From Darksidea phi (taxonomy: Eukaryota > Ascomycota > Dothideomycetes > Pleosporales > Lentitheciaceae), in the NCBI GenBank assembly GCA_030770425.1, contig JASJFT010000061.1, positions 1-64,000 of the forward strand: a stretch of 64,000 nucleotides of DNA, read 5' to 3'. Below, piece after piece: positions 56,767 through 64,000 of this stretch. The notes beneath the pieces are model-generated. The model searched no databases. It worked only from the letters and a program-made list of their open reading frames with translations, and was not told where the DNA came from. The translations under genes were made by a program, and so were the position numbers. Each line of letters begins with the position of its first letter. The stretch's first letter is position 1.

Positions 56767-59609
56767 TCAACGTATTATGGCCTCACCCTCCCTCTCAATC
56801 CCATGCAAACTCTCTAGAATATCACTTCCACCCAACAGCCCCGTCCGACAACCGAGCCCTTTCTTCCCACCTGTCCAAATCTCATGGAACCTAATCGCCG
56901 CATCACTCGCAGCTACCACGATGCATCCTTCCTCAGCAGTCCTCTTCCACCAAATGCCCTCTTCGCCAGCCGCTCTTACAGCCGCTTCATTGCTGACAGC
57001 AGATCCAGACTCCGGACCGCCCGGATACGCTACAGCGAACAGTGCACGGTTCTCGTCGAACCAGGGCACGGAGACAACTTGTTCACAGCTCGGCCAGGAA
57101 AACACCGCGATGCGGTACGGGTGTTCGGGTTGCGCAAAGCCGAAAGTAGCTGCAATTTCTCTTCGTGTTTGACTCCAGATCAGACTTGTGACTTGTGCTG
57201 CGCAGTCGATGGTGGCGAGACAGGCGCCGGACATGGTGTGATAGAAGTGGATACATCTATCATTGGAGCCGCCACCGATAGCTAATAGACCACGCTGCCA
57301 GGGACAAAAGGCGATTGCTTTGACAGCAGCATTGAGCTCCCATTTGTGTTTAGCTCGGGTGATGGGGACGTGTAGGACTGCACCGCGCCCGGGCGTGACG
57401 GTGAAGATGCTCTCACCATTAGGGCCCTGACGGACATCGACCGTGCTGGCAGGATCTGTACTATTGTTGAAATTGTGCAGCACCTTCTTCGTTTCGAAGA
57501 GGTAGCAGGCGTTGTCGTTGCCGCCGCTTGCAAAGAATTCGCCGTCAACAGACCACGAGAGCCCGCAAATTTGCTGGGAATGTATTGTCATCCGTGCGAG
57601 GAGCGTCATGGCGCCATTCCAGCCAAATAATGCGCTTTCGGTTTCTGACGGCCACTCGATGCTGTAAAAGTAGATGTGTCCTGCTTCATCCCCGATGAGC
57701 AACTCTTCAGTAGAGACAGACATGGCGCCGTCCCGAAGAGAGGGTCTTTTCATGATTGTCGGCCTGAAAGCCACGCATGATATGGGCTTGGGTTGAGTAG
57801 CGTCGAACCTAGGCTCGGAATCGAAGAGGCTCCAGAGGGCGATGCGGCCATCTGCGCGACCCACAGCGAGAATTGCTTGGCCTCCTTGTGTTGAAGAAAA
57901 GGATAATGACGTGACATGTTGTACACCGCTGGCCGTTGTAGATGTCAACGAGTTCAGAGACTCTGGAGTATCCACCCCCTTTCGCTCTGACCATAGGTGA
58001 ACGAAGTTGCCTAATCCCACTGCGAGGCATTTGCAGCTGTGAGAGTATGCGAGAAGTGAGCAGTAGTAATCATCCCGTAGCTGAGGAGCGTCCAAGACTG
58101 TACAAAGAGTCAGTGATGGTCAAGGTACTCTCAGCAACACCTATCTGAACGGCAAGATAGGCACAGGCTTCCTCGGTTTGGATCGTGCTCGTGCCGCTAG
58201 GTCATACCACAGTCAGCATTCGAAATAGATGATTGTGACGGATTCAACAAACGCGCAGTCACACTATCTTTAGTCCAAGCATTATCTCTCCAAACGTGCT
58301 TTGTGCGGCCCTCGGGCAAAGGTGGGCTGTTGAAATTTCCTGAAAGGGGACTGCTGGTAGGTGTGGTGTGTTGCAGGACACGGTCTGTCTGATCTACATC
58401 GAGTGCCAAGGCAAGGCGTCGTTCGTACGCTTCAAGCTCAGCCTCGGGGTCAGACCGACTGAGAAACATCGAGGTATACAGCGGTGCATTTGTGCCGCTC
58501 CCGAGCATACCACCTCTACCATTGGACACTGCGACTACTGTGTCACTGGCGGCAGAGGAACCGCCAACATTCCAGACGGCTCCTGCGCTGATTTGGCGAG
58601 TCTCCTGTGTAAATGAGTTGCGTCGGAGGCTAGGATTAACGGCGCGTCGATTCATGCTCGTCCGGCCCATGAGGACCGAGTGCGTTTCTCGGAGGCCACG
58701 GAGTTCTTCATTCAATCGACGGCTTCGATGAAGCCGCCGCCCAAAAGGGTCTACAATAGAAACACCATTGCGTGTGAACCTTTCTTGAGATGTCAGGCGT
58801 TCTGCCGGCTTGTTCAACTCGAAGCTCTCCCTAGTGATGTTGGGTGGGCGTCGGGAGGGTATAAACCGATCTAGCGCCCGCGTCTGATGCCGTGGACCCA
58901 TCAGTAGTCCGCCACGTGCTACCCATTGACTAGGCCTCAGTGGCGAGCTTGCGTGACGGAGGGGAAATTGGCGGAGTCTAATTGGGGATGCAATGTCGTT
59001 TGTTTCAGTATTTGCTGACCAATTCAAATTGTCGAGGTAAGGGTCGAGTACACTAGGGCTAATCGCATCTGAATGTAAAGACGCCCGTTTTTGGGTAGGT
59101 GAGGCTAGATCTGAGCCGTGATCATCGTGCGCTTCCGGTACTGGTGAGGATGCAAGGTCGCTCGCTTTGTTGAACGTCGTACTACCTGATACTAGCGCAG
59201 AGCTTGGCTCGAGATAGACACCTCTGTCAGGCGTGGCACAACTGTTTGGAGAAGCGAAAGGAGCAGAACGACGTGGTGAGGAACCGTCGAGATAACTCCA
59301 TCGTTTCTTGACAGGAGAACCCCCATCGGAGGGCGAGGATGCTAAGCACGGATCGAGTTTGGGAACATCCGCAATTTGTATTGGATCGAAACGAGACGGA
59401 AGCTTGACTTTTGTAGGAGAATCTGGAGGGGTGTGAAGAAGGGTATCTGTTTCGATGTCGCGAAAGAAGACGCAGCTCTGCGACTTCCGAGGCGACACGG
59501 GCGTTCTTGGGGACATCCATCCCTCAGTGCTGACAGTCTTAGACGGAGACAGAGGCGGCGTAAGGCAGCCGGAGCCGAGATTGACAGTCTCATCATCGCT
59601 ATGGTTCAT
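56767..59609 (-). CDS. AMA1: Ama1/Mfr1-type APC/C activator, WD40 (3 exons, apparent frameshift)
   Basis: A Cdc20/Cdh1-family co-activator that recruits substrates to the anaphase-promoting complex; Ama1/Mfr1 forms act in meiosis. Exon 1 (58253-59609) encodes a long Ser/Pro-rich N-terminus and the C-box DRFIPSR (residues 247-253). Exon 3 (56767-58097) starts VLDAPQLRDDYYCSLLAYS and encodes the seven-blade WD40 propeller, ending in the Ile-Arg tail (GEAIIR) that docks on APC3. The short exon 2 (about 58141-58196) is the problem: the frame that gives the family sequence SKPRKPVPILPFR, reached by a GTTTGT donor and a CTGAC branch point, ends in TAG immediately before the donor of intron 2, whereas only another frame splices cleanly into VLDAP. 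So either a small indel (mutation or sequence error) or a non-standard junction exists here. Confidence 0.85.
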
Positions 59610-59951
59610 GCTGTTGGAAGTCTACGAATTGAGTGAGCTGGCAGCTGAGTTACGGAGTCCCGACCATGTCGAGATGAGCGAAAGTCAGTGGCACAAGTCG
59701 AGGAGGAGAAGGCGGAGAGGGAAAGCCGGACGGACGGTGTACTGCTGTTGATTATCGCTGGTGGGTTAGTATAGCAATATGGTGTCAGTCACTAGGATTG
59801 CAGGAGGAGTGGAGGATTATGGCGACCATCAATCTTCCCGGTGGACGGCTGAGGTAAGAGCGGTTGGCGGGGAAACATATTTCCATTTCCGGCGGGCGCA
59901 AGGTAGCAACGAAGCTCGAGGAAGCTCCCGATCACGCATGTTTCTCTAAGT
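59610..59951. promoter_or_regulatory. Divergent promoter region, AMA1-like / BET4
   Basis: 342 bp between the start codons of two divergent genes. No specific site recognised. Confidence 0.4.
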
Positions 59952-61143
59952 ATGGCAAGCGTGAGTAGAACGCATAAAGACCTGGACGTGGAGACCAACG
60001 ACTGACGGCGTTGTAGCACGGCATCTCGCGTGTGGCAGGCCCGATCGTACGTACTGAAGAAGCGCGTCAGAAGGAGCTCCAACAGATCGCAGCGTACAAG
60101 GATTTGTCGGACCTAGTCAACACCAAGGTATGCAGACTTAAAACATGGTTTTAGAAAATGCGCTCACGTCGCACTTGAAGATCGCTGAAAGGCAGTATAC
60201 GCTCGAGGTGCTCGGCCTAGTCACAAAGCTTCTGAACGAGAACCCTGAATACTACACGGTATGGAATCACCGACGGCGCATCATGGGCGCATTCTTTGCG
60301 ACTCCTACCGTGGAAGACAGCTCAGCACCAAATCCCGAAGACCTCATACGAGAGGATCTGAGGCTCACGTTCGGGTTGCTGCGAAAGTACCCCAAATGCT
60401 ACTGGATATGGAACTACAGAAATTGGCTATTAGAAAGTGGCGAGACAGAATTGGGAGCCGAGGCCGGCCATAAGCTGTGGTCGGGAGAACTGCAGCTGGT
60501 AAACAAGATGCTACACGCCGACAGTCGCAACTTCCATGCCTGGAGCTATCGGCGGATTGTTGTGGGCCGGATCGAACGGCTAAGCATTGTTGCAGAGGGA
60601 GAGGTAGCCCAACCCCTTACGGAGTCCGAGTTCGACTATACGACCAAGATGATCAAGACTAACCTTTCCAACTTTTCTGCCTGGCACAACCGTAGCAGGT
60701 TGATACCCCGCTTGCTCTGCGAGCGCAACGCCGACTCAAAAGCGCGACGTGAACTACTAGACTCCGAGCTCGCTCTGATATGCGAAGCAATCAATACCGA
60801 CCCTTTCGACCAATCCATTTGGTTCTACCACCAGTATTTGATGTTGACAATATCGCCGAGCTGCCCACCGAAAGACCTCATCGTCCTGGATCTGAGTAAT
60901 GGCGAGCGCCAGAAGTACTACGAGCATGAACTAGAGTATATCAAGGACATATTGGAGGATGAGACGGATTGCAAATGGATATACGAGGGGTTGCTGTATT
61001 TGGCGGATGCGTACTTGAAAGTAGAGCTTGGTACGAAAGCGTTCACGACGAAAGATATGCGGATGTGGTTGGAGGAGCTGAAGCGACTAGATCCACTTAG
61101 GAGGGGGCGATGGGAGGACGTCGGTGCAAGTCTGGAACTCTGA
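59952..61143 (+). CDS. BET4: Rab geranylgeranyltransferase alpha subunit (3 exons)
   Basis: With Bet2 it attaches geranylgeranyl groups to Rab GTPases such as Ypt1 and Sec4. Exons 59952-59960 (only MAS), 60017-60127 and 60181-61143 give 360 residues. Prenyltransferase alpha repeats are visible: NENPEYYTVWNHRRRIM, KYPKCYWIWNYRNWLL, DSRNFHAWSYRRIVVG, NLSNFSAWHNRSRLIP and DPFDQSIWFYHQYL. The 53-nt intron 60128-60180 joins LVNTK to IAERQYTLEVL; the ATG-started ORF beginning at 60145 therefore includes intron sequence and has the wrong N-terminus. The first coding exon of 9 nt is short but its junction (ATGGCAAGC/GTGAGT, then TTGTAG/CACGGC) gives the expected MASHG start. Confidence 0.94.
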
Positions 61144-61154
61144 AGTTGTAGCCG

Positions 61155-61567
61155 TTAATTCTCCCGCCCTTGCCTGGGTTCCTCAGAGATCTTATTCATC
61201 GACACCTCATCCTTCACTACAATCGGCGTACCCTCCTGTTTCTTCCATGCCCATGCGCCCATCAATGATGCGAGCTTTGACGGCTTTTCCGTTTCTGTAT
61301 TGGCCGGGGACTGCTCCGGTGCAGGCGGTTGTATCGCGCTCGAGGCTATAGGTGACGGTCCTTCGCTATTCAGGGAGGATACAGCAGCAATGTCGCTATA
61401 TTTGTCAGCAAACAATGAGCTGGAACATGGATTCGTTGTGCCTACCGCCTGTATTCCTCCTCTAGTCGTTGTCTACGCCGCTCTTTGAACTCGCCATCAA
61501 ACGTAGCAACTCCAATCGAGACGCCCGCTACTGTAGCCAACGCAATCGGAAGTATACGGCCTGCCAT
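61155..61567 (-). CDS. Small predicted single-pass membrane protein (2 exons)
   Basis: Exons 61446-61567 and 61155-61395 (50-nt intron, GCTGAC branch point) give 120 residues. MAGRILPIALATVAGVSIGV is a hydrophobic N-terminal segment, followed by a strongly charged helix (FKERRRQRLEEEYRRDIA) and a Pro/Glu-rich C-terminus with SLMGAWAWKKQE. This layout resembles small fungal inner-membrane assembly factors of mitochondria, but I cannot name a family. The stop lies 11 bp from the BET4 stop (convergent), so the transcripts must overlap. Confidence 0.68.
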
Positions 61568-61814
61568 CGCACTTACTTGCCCTCAACAAGGACGTGTCGG
61601 CTCCTCGTCTAAAAGTATTGACCGTAGTTGGAAAACGGGTTGGTAGGTCGCTGCGGAGAATTTGGCTCGTCTGCGCGCGGGCAAACTTCCCCGCACGTGA
61701 CGAACGCGTAGCGATTTCGCTTAAGTTTAACGCGTCAAGCTAGGAGCGAAGTCCTTCAAAGCGCAAACCCCACCGCCTACAGCACCGCTGCGAACGATAT
61801 GCCGACGGGTCCCA
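61568..61814. promoter_or_regulatory. Divergent promoter, small membrane protein / Mus7-like
   Basis: 247 bp between divergent start codons. It contains an upstream ATG (61799) whose frame overlaps the Mus7-like start. No factor site recognised. Confidence 0.4.
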
Positions 61815-64000
61815 ATGTCCAAATGGCAGCTCAAAGGCTTCGTCCAGGACTCGGACGACGAGGAGGAGGACCTGGAAATAACTCCTCCACATTCGAATCG
61901 AGAAAGTCAACACGCCTTGGATGAGCGCGCCAATGAGACGCGTTCAAACACCGAATACACTAGAGACGACGGAGAAGGGAACAATGGGAATGAAATGCTC
62001 ATTGAGGATACAAAAGATGGGGAGGATAGGAATACATCTCCTGCGAACACGCCCAAGGGAGCTATTCTCATTGGCCCCACCGTGTCTCCGATAACACCAT
62101 TCGTGGAATATGCTCCTTTAGCACAGCCTACGACACCCCCGCTCGATTTTTCACACGAATATAGTCAACATGCTACCGAGAGTCCCGATCCGCTCCAGGT
62201 TCCACTAAGCCCGCAAGTAAGGCGTAGCGAAAAACTCCCATCGTCCTCCCTCAGTCTCGGCGTGCCCGTTTCCCATCAAAGCGCAGCAACTTCGTATGTA
62301 CACGATACCGAGAGCCAGCCAACTACTCATGGCTTTCTCCAAGAGCTTGGTTTTGGTCCACTATCAGACGCATCCGACAGCGATGTCCTTTCCGACCCTC
62401 CGTCGGATATGGACGAACCCATTATACCGACGACCACATTCGCCTCGCCTAGGCATCGAACCGCGGTACAGGTAGTCATACCACGCTCTACAGCTACGCA
62501 ACAAGAACTCGTTCAACGGCAAGTGGCGCGGTCATTCAGAGAACGGAAACCGATCCAACTTCATCCATATGCTCTTGAGGGTGAACTCTATCGCAGAGAG
62601 CTTCAAGGCAGAGGAATCAAGCCCGTCACACGGCAGAGGTCACCAGCACGGAACTCGACTCATCATGACGCGGAAACACAGGAGCAAGAGTTTAATCCTA
62701 ATGGTAACATGCTCTATAGCAGCCCCCCAGAAATACCAGTGTCTACGCCTGTCATTCAGAAGGGTCACAAAAACTCATTGCGACGAATTCATTCGAGCTC
62801 AGGAAGACAGAGGCCTGTAGCATCAAGTTATCACATTACACCTGGGTTTAAAAGGAGGAAATTGGATCGCTCGTTGACTCAAGCTGGCGTGCCTCTGCGA
62901 AGGCCAGTGGAAAGCCCCAAGAGACCTGATAGCGATATTTGGAGGATTCCACAGTCTCCCCCGCATTCAAGCAGCCCCCCCGCAAAGAGTGTGAACTTAG
63001 CTCCTCGGAGGTCGATCAGCCCAGTGATAACTACTGCCGTACCGGAACTACCTACACCCTCACAATCCTCGAGCCTTCAAGGAGACCCTCAATCGAGGGC
63101 AGACTCTGACCTTGAACCAGTTGTCCGCAGCGTACGTCGCTCTACAGAACAGCGACGTCGCCCAATTGCGATACTAAGCGACAGTCCCCCGATAGCTTCC
63201 GAACCGTCTGGGAACGAATCTGAACTCAGCGAAACGGAACTCAAAAAGGCCCGCAAAAAAATGAAAGGAATTCTTCCTGCTTCATGGGTACGGATGGATA
63301 GAGAAGCACAAGCAAGGCGCGATGCACTGGCGAGCCAACGATTAAATGTCACTCTATCTCCTGAACGACTTGAACACCAGCGAGGCATAGCCCGGAGGGT
63401 CACGAAACGTAGAGCAAGCCCTCCACCAAGGACAGGATTCAATTCTCATTCAAACGATGTTGTTGTAATCTCAGATGAATCGGATAATGAGCTCGAACGC
63501 CCAACCGGTCATACGTTAGACGTTCAACGATCGGCTCAGTCGGCAGCTGATCTAGCCGCCGCCTTTGACCATAGGTATGCCGATAACGATTCCGACAATA
63601 TGGAGAATGATCGTTTGCAGCTTTTCACGCTTGGTGGATCAAGCCGGAAACGCAAGAAGCAGACCAAGCTCACTGATGTCTTCACCAAAGCCAAGAAATA
63701 TGGGACGTCCGGTGTTGGTACACGAGCTCGCGGCACGTCTTATTCATATGTCTCCGGGAGGAAGAAGCACTCGAACTCAAGAAGGATAAGGCGCACATCG
63801 CCGCCTGCATTGAGCGTTCTTGACTTTGATCAGTCACCCTCTGGCAACCAACATGTGCCTCAATTTCTCAAAATTGCGAAAAGGCAAGCTCGACAAAGGC
63901 CGGATTTTGCTCGGGAACGGCCAACAAACAAGCACATTAGATTGCATACCGCAGATGATACGGAGGATGCTAATACCACTCTTCGACAGTGGAGAAGTGG
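61815..64000 (+). CDS. Mus7/MMS22-type replication repair protein, N-terminal part (runs off window)
   Basis: An uninterrupted frame of 728 codons from ATG 61815 to the right edge. The N-terminus starts MSKWQLKGFVQDSDDEEEDL. At about residues 240-275, RSFRERKPIQLHPYALEGEL followed by LQGRGIKPV matches the most conserved element of the Mus7/MMS22 family as I know it; KKARKKMKGILPASWVRMDR further on is also typical. The rest is hydrophilic, Ser/Pro-rich and probably disordered. In yeasts Mms22/Mus7 works with the Rtt101-Mms1 cullin ligase at damaged replication forks. The helical C-terminal body lies outside the window. A short upstream ORF (61799-61924) overlaps the start in another frame. Confidence 0.72.
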   Translation, partial: MSKWQLKGFVQDSDDEEEDLEITPPHSNRESQHALDERANETRSNTEYTRDDGEGNNGNEMLIEDTKDGEDRNTSPANTPKGAILIGPTVSPITPFVEYAPLAQPTTPPLDFSHEYSQHATESPDPLQVPLSPQVRRSEKLPSSSLSLGVPVSHQSAATSYVHDTESQPTTHGFLQELGFGPLSDASDSDVLSDPPSDMDEPIIPTTTFASPRHRTAVQVVIPRSTATQQELVQRQVARSFRERKPIQLHPYALEGELYRRELQGRGIKPVTRQRSPARNSTHHDAETQEQEFNPNGNMLYSSPPEIPVSTPVIQKGHKNSLRRIHSSSGRQRPVASSYHITPGFKRRKLDRSLTQAGVPLRRPVESPKRPDSDIWRIPQSPPHSSSPPAKSVNLAPRRSISPVITTAVPELPTPSQSSSLQGDPQSRADSDLEPVVRSVRRSTEQRRRPIAILSDSPPIASEPSGNESELSETELKKARKKMKGILPASWVRMDREAQARRDALASQRLNVTLSPERLEHQRGIARRVTKRRASPPPRTGFNSHSNDVVVISDESDNELERPTGHTLDVQRSAQSAADLAAAFDHRYADNDSDNMENDRLQLFTLGGSSRKRKKQTKLTDVFTKAKKYGTSGVGTRARGTSYSYVSGRKKHSNSRRIRRTSPPALSVLDFDQSPSGNQHVPQFLKIAKRQARQRPDFARERPTNKHIRLHTADDTEDANTTLRQWRS

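Overview
The window is nuclear DNA of a filamentous ascomycete (Pezizomycotina). Dothideomycetes is my best guess, but the sequence alone does not prove it. The reasons are spliceosomal introns of about 42-70 nt with CTAAC/CTGAC-type branch points, dense genes on both strands without operons, and fungal-restricted families (HET, DUF7587, Uds1, DFG5/DCW1, Ama1-like). I see no CRISPR array, rRNA, confident tRNA, prophage or intact transposon. I resolved about 27 genes, most of them by joining exons by eye; several exons and one large gene at the right edge are not obvious from simple ORFs.

Left part (1-14 kb): the C-terminal part of a HET-domain gene runs off the left edge. Next comes a solitary PhnD-like binding-protein gene, flanked by a diverged, inverted repeat pair that looks like transposon debris. 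Then come ADE4 (first step of purine synthesis), a small unknown gene, YIF1 (ER-Golgi traffic) and, divergent to it, the SRP receptor alpha subunit.

Middle (14-36 kb): a 1,172-residue F-box plus UBA protein, an eroded unidentified coding remnant, a small DUF1115 (Prp3 C-terminal type) protein, the mitochondrial Mg channel MRS2, bifunctional ARG5,6, the R-SNARE SNC1, the GPI-anchored cell-wall GH76 protein DFG5/DCW1, mitoribosomal uL30m, a DUF7587 protein and a PRPP synthetase.

Right part (36-64 kb): a Uds1-type septation protein, a 4.2-kb stretch with no gene I can recognise, mitochondrial Phe-tRNA synthetase, the dicarboxylate carrier DIC1 (with a probable 5-nt microexon), a PrpF-like isomerase with a long unexplained tail sharing a 243-bp divergent promoter with MGE1, RPB3, calcipressin, RPS6, an Ama1-type APC/C activator with an apparent frameshift, BET4, a small membrane protein, and the N-terminal 728 codons of a Mus7/MMS22-type replication-repair protein running off the right edge.

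This is mostly an ordinary housekeeping region. Mitochondrial functions recur (MRS2, ARG5,6, uL30m, MSF1, DIC1, MGE1, probably PrpF), and PRPP synthetase and ADE4 are consecutive in purine synthesis, but nothing shows co-regulation. I did not find a convincing new multi-gene system. The most interesting points are gene-structure oddities, the PrpF tail, the PhnD-like gene in its repeat setting, and the empty 4.2-kb interval.
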